Notes: generated by a model from the sequence alone, not told the origin. Shown: positions 1-7,757, counted from the stretch's first letter. The stretch is DNA of 64,000 bases from an uncultured Paracoccaceae bacterium (GCA_947497985.1 CANMIX010000016.1:1-64000); one strand, 5' to 3'. Numbers and translations: made by a program.

Positions 1-149
1 ACCGCTGAGAATGCAGTTCCAGGATCACAGAGAGATACAACCTACCTTCACGGGGCCAAACATAGCTGATGTCAACGCCTCCTAGAGTAGCCCCCTGAAA
101 GTGGTCCACCAACTGGGATAGTTTTGTCCCGCAAATTGGAGGATCAGTG

Positions 150-428
150 ATGGCTGGAAAACGAGAAAAGCCTGAAGAGATTGTATCGAAGCTTCGGCAG
201 GTTGAAGTTCTACAGGGACAAGGGGCGACGATTGCCGAAGCTGTGCGCCAGATCGGTGTGACGCAACAGACGTTTTATCGATGGCGAAAGCTGTATGGCG
301 GGATGCAACGATCACAGTTGGCGCGTCTGAAGGAGTTTGAGAGGGAAAACCAACGGCTGCGGCGGGCTGTGTCTGATTTGACTTTGGACAAACTCATTTT
401 GACCGAGGCGGCAAAGGGAAACTTCTGA
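150..428 (+). CDS. IS3-family transposase OrfA
   Basis: This 92-residue protein is an IS3-family OrfA, the DNA-binding half of the transposase. It has a helix-turn-helix (residues ~10-50, with EEIVSKLRQVEVL and VTQQTFYRWRKLYGG) followed by a leucine-zipper-like helix ending LILTEAAKGNF. A GGAGG ribosome site precedes the ATG at 150; a GTG at 147 is also possible. Length and ends match intact family members. It is followed, shifted by one frame, by the orfB remnant, as usual for programmed frameshifting in this family. Confidence 0.8.
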   Translation: MAGKREKPEEIVSKLRQVEVLQGQGATIAEAVRQIGVTQQTFYRWRKLYGGMQRSQLARLKEFERENQRLRRAVSDLTLDKLILTEAAKGNF

Positions 429-631
429 GCCCTTCACGTCGCCGCAAATGCGTCGACCAGGTGCGGCAGGAGCTTGGTGTACCCGAGCGCCGCGCCTGCC
501 GCGCTTTGGGTCAGCACCGATCCACGCAGTGCAAGGTGCCACGGGGCCGTGCTGACGAGCAGCGTCTTGGCTATCGGCCACCTGCGCCAGAAACAATCGG
601 CGCGATGGACCAGAGGCCCACGATGCTCTAA
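428..631 (+). pseudogene. IS3-family OrfB with internal deletion
   Basis: Reading from 428 gives the OrfB N-terminus (SPSRRRKCVDQVRQELGV, then a stretch of the HRSTQ type and RADEQRL). It joins directly to a typical OrfB C-terminal tail (GYRPPAPETI..MDQRPTM) before the stop at 629-631. About 200 residues including the integrase core are missing. The same N-terminal block (RSTQ, GRADEQR) recurs in the IS relics at 2.8 kb and 52.0 kb, so all three come from related elements. Confidence 0.7.
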
Positions 632-657
632 CAATCAAACCGGACCACCCGATGGGG

Positions 658-1007
658 CACACCACGAACATGCGCAGCACACCCGGCATTTTAAAGCGGC
701 GTCCTGCGGCGAGAATGCGGGGCAGGGCCTCCGCCGGTGGGTGATGTGATAATTTAGCTTACTGCTCTTCAATGGCGCTAAATGAAGGCTATGCGTTGAA
801 TTTCAAACAGCCAGGGAAGAATTGAAGCCGCCTCAGGCAGATACGGCTCTTTCTTTGTCACTCTCAAACAACCCAGCAAATTCACATTACTGATTGTGTT
901 ATGAGAATTGGTTGGCCTTAAAAGTGACGTTGGCAGGATATGCCTAACGTATACACGTTTTGTCAGTAGGGGTCCATGTGGCGCAGTTCAAAGAGTTTGA
1001 CGATTGA
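658..1007. other. Intergenic stretch, nothing recognised
   Basis: About 350 bases between the mini-IS and a transposase fragment. No convincing reading frame, RNA gene or repeat was seen; it is probably non-functional sequence left by IS activity. Confidence 0.4.
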
Positions 1008-1116
1008 AAAGTGCATCATGCTCGCGCGCCGATTATTCGAGCGGAGAAGATGTGAACTCTCTTTCGAAGGCTTTCGGAGTGAGTGTTCGGCAAGTCTATC
1101 GTGTCTGCAAAGAATA
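1008..1116 (+). pseudogene. Possible transposase helix-turn-helix fragment (IS481-like)
   Basis: Two frames joined by a small shift read KVHHARAPIIRAEKM and then LSKAFGVSVRQVYRVCKE. This resembles the N-terminal DNA-binding region of IS481-type transposases. A stop follows at once and no catalytic domain is present. The match is short and made by eye, so the assignment is tentative. Confidence 0.3.
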
Positions 1117-1177
1117 GCGGGGAGACCAAGTGTCCGTCTTCAACAGATCAGCATGGCTCATAAAAAAGGAAGGCCTG

Positions 1178-1212
1178 CTATTGGACCAATCGACCCATTC
1201 GAGGGTGTTCTA
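1178..1212 (-). pseudogene. Short IS3-family OrfB fragment
   Basis: About 35 bases nearly identical to a block at 53.85-53.89 kb, which encodes the EWVDWFNNRR motif of an IS3 OrfB C-terminus. It abuts the truncated YHS gene, so it marks the scar of an insertion followed by deletion. Confidence 0.55.
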
Positions 1213-1410
1213 GACTTGTGGGTTCGTCACGAATGCCTTGGAATTGCAACTATTGGCAAAGTGCCACTCTGCACCACTCCAGTGCCTTGCATGTGCCGCT
1301 GCGTCCGAAACAGGCTTCTCCTGCTCGAAATAGGCGACGGGATCGATTGCATTCATCGCCACCGGGTTTTGGAACACCTTGGACTTGTGCCGGTTTGATG
1401 CCGCTGACAT
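1210..1410 (-). pseudogene. YHS-domain protein, C-terminally truncated by IS scar
   Basis: The 66-residue frame contains the core of a YHS domain: AIDPVAYFEQEKPV, then HARHWSGAEWHFANS and a SKAFVTNP segment. Complete YHS proteins of this type are usually ~130-160 residues, exported and thought to bind metal or haem. Here the frame ends right where the IS3 fragment at 1178-1212 begins, so the C-terminal half is lost. No clear signal peptide remains at the N-terminus. The gene is probably dead; the family call is moderately sure. Confidence 0.6.
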
Positions 1411-1596
1411 CGTATCGCCAAGCGATCTATAGGCTTCTACAATTTATCTAACGCAGGCCATGCAGATTTGGAGTTTTCGGGCTTAGGTCGCTGCATCTTG
1501 CGTGATTTCTCGGAAGGCTGTGAATGTCACTTTGCGGCGCGCAAAACGGTGAAGAAACAAGAACAGGTTGGCGGTTCAACATAACGGAGAAAACCG

Positions 1597-1830
1597 ATGC
1601 AAATTCTGAGATCAAATGCCTTGAATGATGTGCCTTGGAAAAACGGCGGCGGGATCACGCACAACATCGCGAAAGGTTTGCGTGAGGGCCAGATTGCTTA
1701 GACCATCAGCTGCGCTGATGTCGCAGAGACTGGCCCGATTTCTGATCTGAATCTTATGTTTGGTCCGAGCGTTTGTGACGGGGATGTCGTGGTCCAAAAA
1801 GGCCCGTGTGATCTCAACGCTCACCCCTGA
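1597..1830 (+). pseudogene. hutD: HutD/Ves-family protein, nonsense mutation plus internal deletion
   Basis: From the ATG at 1597 the translation begins MQILRSNALNDVPWKNGGG and continues ITHNIA, the characteristic start of HutD/Ves cupin proteins (PWKNGGGxTxxIA). These are associated with histidine utilisation. A TAG stop interrupts at 1699-1701, after which the same frame resumes with ISCADVAETGPISD and jumps to DLNLMFGPS. In family members that last motif lies more than 50 residues further on. The remnant is 77 codons versus ~190 in intact proteins. No other hut gene is visible nearby. Confidence 0.65.
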
Positions 1831-1925
1831 GCAAGTCGAGGCAATTATCGCCTTTGTATTCTTGGAGATACAAGAGGCAGGCTGTGTGTAATCCCGCCAT
1901 TTTTAGAGGGGCGCATCACTAGAAT

Positions 1926-2125
1926 CTAAGCTGCTTTCAGTTTCTGTATGGGGATCATCACGCCGATACCCATGTTTGGCCTTTCGTTGTTGTATGCCCA
2001 GAGCCAGCGTGTTGCGTGATTTTGCACCTCTTCGGTGCTGTTGAAGTGGTATCGTCCCAGCCATTCTATCCGGACAGTTCGTTTGTAGCGCTCGACATAG
2101 GCGTTCTGCTGCGGCTTGGCGCTGG
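1926..2125 (-). pseudogene. OrfB C-terminal fragment of a second IS3 element
   Basis: The frame reads KPQQNAYVERYKRTVR, then WLGRYHFNSTEEVQNHATRW and YNNERPNMGIG before the TAG stop. This is the C-terminal third of an IS3 OrfB with the catalytic-glutamate region (QNAYVERY). It differs in subgroup from the adjoining OrfB, whose own tail (HYNTKRPHSALG) overlaps at the junction. The fusion point near 2120-2130 indicates recombination between two elements. Confidence 0.65.
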
Positions 2126-2915
2126 AGGGCAGTGGCCCAATGCACTGTGTGGTCGTTTGGTATTGTAGTGGTTCCTCCATCTTTCGATTATGACCTGGGC
2201 CTCCCAGAGCGCGAATAAGATCTCACTGTTCCGCAATTCATCCCGCATTCTCCTGTTGAGGCTTTCGCAGTGTCTGTTCTCCCATGGAGATTCTGGCTCG
2301 ATGTATGCGGTCTTTGCTCCAACCGCCTTGATCCAATCTCTGACGGTCTCGGCGATGAACTCTGGGCCGCCGTCAGACCTGATGTAGGCACGCCGCGCAG
2401 AATGAATAGGTCTGTCAAAGCGTCGGTGATTTCAGTCGAGTTCAGCTTTCGTTTCACCCGGATCTCCAAGCATTCACGGCTGTGTTCGTCCAGAATGTTG
2501 AGTGTCCTGAACGCTTTCCCGTCATCGGTTCGATGATGCACTAAGGCGTTGAGCCAGACTTGATTGCGATACCCAGGACGCAACCGGATGCACGCCCTGT
2601 CATTCAGCCACAACCGGCCTCTCTTTAGTGGTTTCATGGGCACTTTAAGCCGCTCGCGCCGCCACAAACGTTCCACAAGCTTGTCATTCACTTGCCGGCC
2701 TGCATCTCGCAACAGGGCAGCAATGCGGCAATAACCATATCGGCCGTACTGGCGCGTCAGCTCGATCATATCCGCGATCAAGCGTTCTTCGTCAGCGCGT
2801 CCATGCGGTAATCAGCGTTGTGTGCATCGGTGCTGGTCCAAAACGTGACAGATCCGTCGTTCAGAAACCTTGAACTGACTACGAACAAGATCGATGCAGG
2901 CCCGCCTACGCGAGG
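2125..2915 (-). pseudogene. IS3-family OrfB, frameshifted
   Basis: The N-terminal part (SPSRRRACIDLVRSQFKVSE) has an in-frame TGA near 2808. The reading then continues RADEERLIADMIELTRQYGR and YGYCRIAALLRDAG. The integrase region is recognisable (NILDEHSRECLEIRVKRKLN, TDLFILRGVP), but a frameshift near 2370 breaks it just before the second catalytic Asp block. The last piece reads LRNSEILFALWEAQVIIERW. No active transposase can be made. Confidence 0.65.
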
Positions 2916-2918
2916 GGC

Positions 2919-3180
2919 TCAGAAGTTTCCCGATGCGGCTTCCTTCAGGATCGACTTATCCAATGTCAGGTCAAAAACCGCACGATGCAGGCGCTCGTTC
3001 TCTTTCTGCAGCCGTTTCAGTTCCTTGAGTTGTTCCGTACCCATTCCGCAATACTTCTTCTTCCAGCGATAACAGGTTTGTTCAGTTACACTGATCTGAC
3101 TGATCGCGTCAATCCGGGGCATACCTTTTCTCATCAGAGCTTCAACCTGCCGTAACTTCACGACAATTTCACCTGGCGGC
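2919..3180 (-). pseudogene. IS3-family OrfA, N-terminal edge lost
   Basis: The frame contains EIVVKLRQVEALMRKGMP, VTEQTCYRWKKKYCGMG and the C-terminal LDKSILKEAASGNF of an IS3 OrfA. Sequence beyond about 3180 no longer matches the family and instead belongs, on the other strand, to the nitronate monooxygenase remnant. The first ~8 codons and the IS end are therefore missing or were exchanged. Confidence 0.6.
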
Positions 3181-3407
3181 CGGCACGCGGGTTCGTCAAC
3201 AAATTGGTTCGCGATATGGGCTCCATAAACCACAATGTACCGGTATTTCCTTTCGCAATTTTCGCGCTCACGCTTCTAAAGTCAGCCACGGCAGGCACTG
3301 AAGATTCCGCGTCTATGTGGTCAGGAGAAAGCTGGCGGACAGGGGAAGTTAAACCCGTTGCTGCTATTGTCGAAGAATTGGTACAAGGGTTCGCACGCCT
3401 ATCATGA
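3180..3407 (+). pseudogene. Nitronate monooxygenase, C-terminal remnant
   Basis: In frame from ~3180 the sequence reads PARGFVNKLVRDMG, then segments resembling the C-terminal tail of FMN-dependent nitronate monooxygenases (2-nitropropane dioxygenase family): SMWSGESW and VAAIVEELVQ before the TGA. Only ~75 of ~320 residues remain. The upstream TIM-barrel body has been replaced by the IS3 copy. The assignment rests on these tail motifs and is moderately confident. Confidence 0.55.
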
Positions 3408-3440
3408 AAAAAGGCCCACCTTAATCGAATAAGGTGGGCC
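3407..3440 (-). terminator. Rho-independent terminator
   Basis: An 11-bp perfect stem (GGCCCACCTTA / TAAGGTGGGCC) with a 6-base loop is followed, on the minus strand, by six T residues. It lies 27 bases after the stop of the glyoxalase-fold gene and is well placed to end that transcript. Confidence 0.85.
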
Positions 3441-3466
3441 GATTTATGGGTTTGTGGCGACAGCAC

Positions 3467-3829
3467 CTATCCGAAAACGTAAAACGCCATTTTGTTGCCA
3501 TCAGGGTCACGGGCATACGCGCCGTAAAAGACGTCATCAATACGCTGGCCGGGCTCGCCTTCGGATGAAGCACCCAAGGACATCGCTTTGTTGTACAGAT
3601 CATTCACTTCTTCTTTGGAGGACGCTGCGAAAGCAACCATAGAGCCGTTGCCGCAGCTTGGCGCATTGCCATCGAAGGGTTCACAGACGGCGATCATCGG
3701 TGCCTCAATTGTTTTGCCAATCATCGCCAAGCGACCGATGTCAACTTGGATTTCGGCATCAAAGAGCTCTGTGTAGAACTTCTTTGCTTTTTCGATGTCT
3801 TTCACGCCAATTGTAGAATACCCAATCAT
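3467..3829 (-). CDS. VOC-family (glyoxalase/dioxygenase fold) protein
   Basis: A 120-residue single-domain vicinal-oxygen-chelate protein. It begins MIGYSTIGVKDIEKAKKFYT and ends with the family tail YARDPDGNKMAFYVFG. The GSMVAFAASSKEEVNDLY block is typical of glyoxalase-like VOC proteins whose substrate is unknown. The ATG at 3829 is chosen because AAGGAA lies six bases upstream; an in-frame start at 3865 has no such site and overlaps the palindrome. The gene is monocistronic, with operator A 30 bp upstream and a terminator downstream. A role in detoxification or resistance is inferred from its regulon partners. Confidence 0.85.
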   Translation of the reverse strand: MIGYSTIGVKDIEKAKKFYTELFDAEIQVDIGRLAMIGKTIEAPMIAVCEPFDGNAPSCGNGSMVAFAASSKEEVNDLYNKAMSLGASSEGEPGQRIDDVFYGAYARDPDGNKMAFYVFG

Positions 3830-3858
3830 GTCGTTTCCTTTTTTGCTAGATTGCGAGA

Positions 3859-3876
3859 CTACCAACTAGAAGGTAG
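3859..3876. promoter_or_regulatory. Operator A of the putative TetR regulon
   Basis: CTACCAACTAGAAGGTAG is an imperfect 18-bp palindrome, 30 bp upstream of the VOC start. It matches sites B (5319) and C (6331) in length, arms and position before a gene start. The TetR protein encoded at 8.8 kb is the likely ligand-responsive repressor; binding is inferred. Confidence 0.75.
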
Positions 3877-3945
3877 ACGTCAATTGTGCAACTAATAAAA
3901 TCCAGATCACTCAAATGTTATCTTTCCGGGACTAGTCCTGTTAGC

Positions 3946-4584
3946 TCAGTACATGTTTTTGTGAATGTCACGGTTGATTTTGCCTTCCATTTCATCCAGC
4001 TTTTTTTGGTCATAATTTTGGTGGGCGGACATCAGGTTGCCCAAGCTCGGGGCTTGTTTTCGATCAATTTGTGAGGATGGGTCCCATAGCGCTGACCTAC
4101 GGATCGCTTTGGAGCAATGTCCGTAGGCTTCTTCCACCTCAATCAACAGCCCCACGGGCGGAATGCGGTCTTTAATCGCGCAGCGTTTCAACAATTCTGG
4201 ATCACGCGTTGCGTAGCCCTTACCGTTCACCCGCAATGTGTCAAGAACGCCAGGTATCATGAACATCACAGACACTGACGGATTTGTCAGCACGTTCCGG
4301 AACGTATCATACCGCTGGTTGCCCGGCCGATCGGGTATCAGCAAATGTTTGGGTGAGACTATTTCCACAAAACCGGCCGGATCACCGCGGGGTGTTGTAT
4401 CGGCATTTCCGTCTACATCCTGGGATGAAACAACGCAGAAGGGTGACAGTCGCACAAAATCCTGCATTGGCTCACTCAGGAAAGGAGCAACCTTGTCGTA
4501 CACAAGTGGACCCGTGTCCCCGTATCGTTTACGGAATTCGGGGACGTCTTTGATCAAGTACTCTTCTCTGATTGGTGAGGTCAT
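3946..4584 (-). CDS. PPOX-class FMN-binding protein (MSMEG_1061-like)
   Basis: A 212-residue split-barrel flavin-binding protein of the pyridoxamine-phosphate-oxidase superfamily. Motifs include RLSPFCVVSSQDVDGNADTT, PRGDPAGFV and RYDTFRNVLTNPSVSVMFMI, characteristic of the 'probable FMN-dependent enzyme' subfamily (MSMEG_1061/DR_2398 type). The physiological substrate is unknown. The start at 4584 overlaps the GST stop by four bases (ATGA), so the two are translationally coupled. A longer frame to 4650 runs inside the GST gene and is rejected. It probably shares the GST promoter near operator B. Confidence 0.8.
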   Translation of the reverse strand: MTSPIREEYLIKDVPEFRKRYGDTGPLVYDKVAPFLSEPMQDFVRLSPFCVVSSQDVDGNADTTPRGDPAGFVEIVSPKHLLIPDRPGNQRYDTFRNVLTNPSVSVMFMIPGVLDTLRVNGKGYATRDPELLKRCAIKDRIPPVGLLIEVEEAYGHCSKAIRRSALWDPSSQIDRKQAPSLGNLMSAHQNYDQKKLDEMEGKINRDIHKNMY

Positions 4585-5231
4585 GGGCGCCCTTTCAGGG
4601 TGTCGGGCACAAACGCACAACTTGAGCGTGCTGCAATTCTGCTTCGCCACTCGGTAAGTGCAGTTAAATTGCTTGGGATCATAACCCGCGGATAGGTTTC
4701 AGAAAAATTCAAACCCGTGAAAACGGTGATATCCGCCATGGAAAAATTCTCGCCTGCAATAAATGGCGTTTCGCGTAGGACTGTGTCGAAATAGCCCATA
4801 CCATCCAAGGTTTTTTGATGATGTGTCTGCCCCCAGGCAGGGTTTTGATCCAATTCGATTTCCGGCCCGAATCCTAGTGTTGCATGGTGGAAATAAGTAC
4901 CGATGGCATCTACGATTTTCTGCTCACCACGACGCTGCATCATGTGCACGACAGCGCGCTCTTGTGGGCTTACGCCTGTCAAAGAAATCCCTTCAAAAGC
5001 GTGATCAATATATTCAGTAATCGCGGTAGTTTCCGAAATGGCTACGCCATTATCTAGTTCCAACAGGGGGACTGTAACGCTTGGGTTCTTGGCCTTGAAC
5101 GCAGCCGTTCTATGTTCGCCTTCCCACAGGTTTACCTGAACAATCTCCACCCGATCCAACACGCCCTTTTCTGCCAGTGCAATTCTAACGCGGTCAGGGT
5201 TTGGCAAACCGATGCTGTCGTAAAACTTCAT
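4581..5231 (-). CDS. Glutathione S-transferase family protein
   Basis: A 216-residue cytosolic GST. The N-terminal thioredoxin-like domain (MKFYDSIGLPNPDRVRIALA, then NPSVTVPLLELDNG with the cis-Pro, and ISETTAITEYID with the Glu-Ser glutathione-binding pair) is followed by an all-helical C-domain with FSMADITVFTGLNF. It would conjugate or reduce small electrophiles with glutathione. It is the first gene of a two-gene unit with the PPOX protein and is divergent from the 314-residue PPOX gene, with operator B between them. Confidence 0.87.
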   Translation of the reverse strand: MKFYDSIGLPNPDRVRIALAEKGVLDRVEIVQVNLWEGEHRTAAFKAKNPSVTVPLLELDNGVAISETTAITEYIDHAFEGISLTGVSPQERAVVHMMQRRGEQKIVDAIGTYFHHATLGFGPEIELDQNPAWGQTHHQKTLDGMGYFDTVLRETPFIAGENFSMADITVFTGLNFSETYPRVMIPSNLTALTEWRSRIAARSSCAFVPDTLKGRP

Positions 5232-5318
5232 AAGATAGTTTCTCCATTTTCAATCCCCACACCTATTTTCGCGATCTGGGGGTGGTTTCCGTGGTGATAT
5301 TGACAATAGATTAAATAG

Positions 5319-5336
5319 CTACCTATTAGAAGGTAG
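5319..5336. promoter_or_regulatory. Operator B of the putative TetR regulon
   Basis: CTACCTATTAGAAGGTAG lies in the divergent GST/PPOX intergenic region, 33 bp before the plus-strand start and 88 bp before the minus-strand start. It could therefore control both directions. It differs from site A at only two positions. Confidence 0.78.
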
Positions 5337-5368
5337 ATTTAGAGAGTATACCAAATGAGGGCATCCCC

Positions 5369-6313
5369 ATGTCAGATTCAACTAGCGTTTTTCACCAAGG
5401 TGAACGCAGCTTGCACGAAAAGCTGGATATCGCAGAGCGGCAACACCAACTTGGCCTGCGCATGATCCGCGATCATATGCCCGAACAACATCGCGATTTC
5501 TTTGCTTATTTGGAAAGCGTTCATATTGGCGCTGTTGATGCGGTGGGCCATCCTTGGGCGATTATGCGAACAGGCTCCAAGGGCTTCATGGCATCCCCGA
5601 ACGATAAAACTTTGGCAATCACATCTAAACCTTTGCCCGGGGAGCCTGCGGATCTAAACCTTGCTGTTGGCGCAAAGACGAGTGTTGTCGGGATCGAGTT
5701 CGAGACGCAGCGACGCAACCGCCTAAACGCAACCATTGACGGCGTTGATGAGAGCACGCTGTCTATGCATGTTGATCAAAGCTATGGAAATTGCCCAAAG
5801 TACATTCAGATTCGAAATAAGGTGGCTGCTGATCCCACTCAGCCGGAATCGCCGATCGTAACCGCCATGCTGAGCGATGCCGCCAAAGATCAAATTGCTC
5901 AGGCGGATACCTTATTGATAGCATCTCGTGCCGCACAATTGGGGGACGACCCGCGCGCTGGCGTAGACATCAATCACCGCGGTGGAAACCCGGGTTTCGT
6001 CAGTATTCTGGATGATAATACGGTTCAGTTCCCTGACTACAAAGGGAACAGTTTTTACAACACCTTTGGTAATATCCTAACAGACGGACGTGTTGGTCTA
6101 CAGTTTGTTGATTTTGAAACCGGAACATTATTGAATATCAAGGGAACCGCTGAGGTGGTTGAAGACCTCAACAATGGTGAATTGCCTCTGATGGGTCGTG
6201 GGCTACGCATTCGCATCGAAACAGTTGTGCGTGCGCCTGGTGCGCTGCCTTTTCGGTACACGTTCGGATCTTATTCAGACCGTAACCCATCGATCAGCGG
6301 TACCTCAACTTAG
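5369..6313 (+). CDS. Pyridoxamine 5'-phosphate oxidase-family flavoprotein (314 aa)
   Basis: A 314-residue member of the PPOX split-barrel superfamily, longer than stand-alone PPOX proteins, with two related halves. The first (residues ~45-130) includes HIGAVDAVGHPWAIMRTG and KTSVVGIEFETQRRNRLNA. The second (~180-290) includes DTLLIASRAAQ, HRGGNPGFVSILDDNTVQFP and NTFGNILTDGRVGLQFVDF. A central YGNCPKYIQ motif is typical of this group. It probably binds FMN and acts as a reductase or monooxygenase of unknown substrate. It is the first gene after operator B. Confidence 0.8.
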   Translation: MSDSTSVFHQGERSLHEKLDIAERQHQLGLRMIRDHMPEQHRDFFAYLESVHIGAVDAVGHPWAIMRTGSKGFMASPNDKTLAITSKPLPGEPADLNLAVGAKTSVVGIEFETQRRNRLNATIDGVDESTLSMHVDQSYGNCPKYIQIRNKVAADPTQPESPIVTAMLSDAAKDQIAQADTLLIASRAAQLGDDPRAGVDINHRGGNPGFVSILDDNTVQFPDYKGNSFYNTFGNILTDGRVGLQFVDFETGTLLNIKGTAEVVEDLNNGELPLMGRGLRIRIETVVRAPGALPFRYTFGSYSDRNPSISGTST

Positions 6314-6330
6314 GTACTTGACTCTACGAC

Positions 6331-6348
6331 CTACCTACTGATAGGTAG
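6331..6348. promoter_or_regulatory. Operator C of the putative TetR regulon
   Basis: CTACCTACTGATAGGTAG is the most symmetrical of the three sites. It sits 55 bp upstream of the cupin gene that starts the four-gene operon ending in tetR, which would make the repressor autoregulated. Confidence 0.78.
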
Positions 6349-6402
6349 GTTTAAGGATCGATACGTGGAATATGCCGCCTTGAACTAAAAGGATAAGAAA
6401 TA

Positions 6403-7071
6403 ATGGAATTGAATGCTGATTTCAAAGAACGCGTCGTTGTCCATTCTGACCAGTTGGATTGGCTCGCATCGCCCATGCCCGGCGTGGATCGCCGCATGCT
6501 CGACCGCATTGGCGGGGAGGTGGCGCGAGCCACCACAATCGTACGCTACGCACCCGATAGCAAATTTTCGGCGCATACACACACAGGCGGCGAAGAATTT
6601 ATCGTGTTGGATGGAGTGTTCCAAGATGAGCATGGCGATTTTCCCGAAGGCACTTATGTGCGCAACCCGCCAACAACCTCCCACACTCCGGGGTCCGATC
6701 TTGGATGTACGATTTTCGTTAAGTTGTGGCAATTTGATATGGATGATCGCACGCAATTTCGCAAAAATATGGCGGACGAGCTTGCAGCGTCCACGAATGG
6801 TGTGGCAACTGCTGAATTGCATCGCGATGACCGTGAGGTTGTAACATATCACCATTTAGATGTTGATGCTGTTCTGACCAAAGGCGAAGCAGGTGGAATC
6901 GAAATGCTGGTGATCAGCGGTTCTGTCACTGAAAGCGGTGATACGCTTAGCAAGGGCGCATGGTTGCGCCTACCAGAAGGTCAACAGTTGAAAGCAACAG
7001 CCGGCGAGGATGGCGCAAAGATCTGGATCAAGACCGGTCATCTGATCCATGCGCAACCACCAGCGGTGTAA
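6403..7071 (+). CDS. ChrR-like cupin-domain protein
   Basis: A 222-residue protein with a ChrR-type cupin domain. The motif [20 protein letters not shown] supplies the usual metal ligands (HxH...E), and NPPTTSHTP a later His. A second, weaker cupin-like repeat occupies the C-terminal half ([16 protein letters not shown]). ChrR cupins sense or act on reactive oxygen or electrophiles, either as anti-sigma factors or as stand-alone enzymes. No zinc-binding anti-sigma N-domain and no sigma factor gene is present, so this is likely an enzyme or sensor. It opens the cupin-SDR-amine oxidase-tetR operon. Confidence 0.8.
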   Translation: MELNADFKERVVVHSDQLDWLASPMPGVDRRMLDRIGGEVARATTIVRYAPDSKFSAHTHTGGEEFIVLDGVFQDEHGDFPEGTYVRNPPTTSHTPGSDLGCTIFVKLWQFDMDDRTQFRKNMADELAASTNGVATAELHRDDREVVTYHHLDVDAVLTKGEAGGIEMLVISGSVTESGDTLSKGAWLRLPEGQQLKATAGEDGAKIWIKTGHLIHAQPPAV

Positions 7072-7076
7072 TCGCT

Positions 7077-7754
7077 ATGCAAAAACCTTACGTAATCATC
7101 GCAGGTGCGGGGGCTGGCCTTGGCCAACCCCTCTGTGCGCGTTTTGAAAGAGGTGGGTTCGACGTCGTGGGGATTGGACGCACAAAGCCATCTCAACACG
7201 TTGGAGCATTCCACAAGCTTGACCTCGCTAACGCAGAGGCCGTGTCCACTACATTGTCTGACATCATCAACACCCATGGTGCCCCGAAAACCGTGGTGCA
7301 CAATACGGCAGAACTGGTTATCGCGCCTTTCGGCGACACCAGCCTGGCTGAGTTCACACGAACATGGACATCAATGGTGCAATCTGCGTTTTTGCTCGGG
7401 CAATCAACATTAGCACCGATGGCAAATGCTGGCGGCGGTGCGTTCATTGTTTCAGGCGCAACGGCATCCTTGCGCGGCGGCGCTAAATTCGCGGCTTTCG
7501 CCAGTGCGAAATTTGCTCTTCGCGGTTTAACCCAATCATTGGCGCGCGAATATCAGCCTCAAGGCGTTCATGTTTGCCATGCCATTTTGGATGGCATCAT
7601 TGACACAGATCGCTCACGAGAACTGCATAGCATCGATCCTGTTAAGATGATGAAACCCGATCACATTGCCGAAGTATATTGGCAGTTGGCTCATCAGCCA
7701 CAATCCACATGGACGCACGAATTAGACCTTCGACCTATGTCCGAAGGATTTTGA
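7077..7754 (+). CDS. SDR-family protein with Phe in place of catalytic Tyr
   Basis: A 225-residue short-chain dehydrogenase-like protein. It has a Rossmann N-terminus (YVIIAGAGAGLGQPL), NTAELV in place of the usual NNAG, and a catalytic-loop Ser (SGATASLRGG). The usual YxxxK is FASAK, so the general-base Tyr is Phe while Lys is kept. This may alter or abolish redox chemistry. The ATG at 7077 follows the cupin stop by five bases; the longer frame back to 6960 lies inside the cupin gene. It belongs to the operon behind operator C. Confidence 0.82.
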   Translation: MQKPYVIIAGAGAGLGQPLCARFERGGFDVVGIGRTKPSQHVGAFHKLDLANAEAVSTTLSDIINTHGAPKTVVHNTAELVIAPFGDTSLAEFTRTWTSMVQSAFLLGQSTLAPMANAGGGAFIVSGATASLRGGAKFAAFASAKFALRGLTQSLAREYQPQGVHVCHAILDGIIDTDRSRELHSIDPVKMMKPDHIAEVYWQLAHQPQSTWTHELDLRPMSEGF

Positions 7755-7757
7755 ACC

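Larger units (their letters stand above)
98..657 (+). mobile_element. Miniature, internally deleted IS3-family element
   Basis: The segment carries a complete IS3-type orfA followed by an orfB that keeps only its N-terminal ~45 codons and its C-terminal tail (RPPAPETI...), so the whole DDE catalytic core is deleted. A GTGGTCC-containing end lies near 105 and an inverted GTGGTCC near 642-650, which I take as the terminal repeats. The element therefore cannot transpose itself but could be mobilised by a full relative. The exact ends are uncertain because no target duplication was identified. Confidence 0.6.
1905..3180 (-). mobile_element. Mosaic, decayed IS3-family copy
   Basis: On the minus strand this region contains an orfA (2919-3180) and a broken orfB (2125-2915), both of the subgroup also seen at 0.1 and 52 kb. 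These are fused near 2125 to the C-terminal end of a different IS3 OrfB (1926-2125). Stops and frameshifts make it non-functional. On its right flank it cuts a nitronate monooxygenase gene; on its left it lies beside the hutD relic. Confidence 0.7.

Noticed and set aside
1444-1596. Frame FSGLGRCILRDFSEGCE ending just before hutD
   Set aside because: It could be the tail of a lost upstream gene, but no family could be named.
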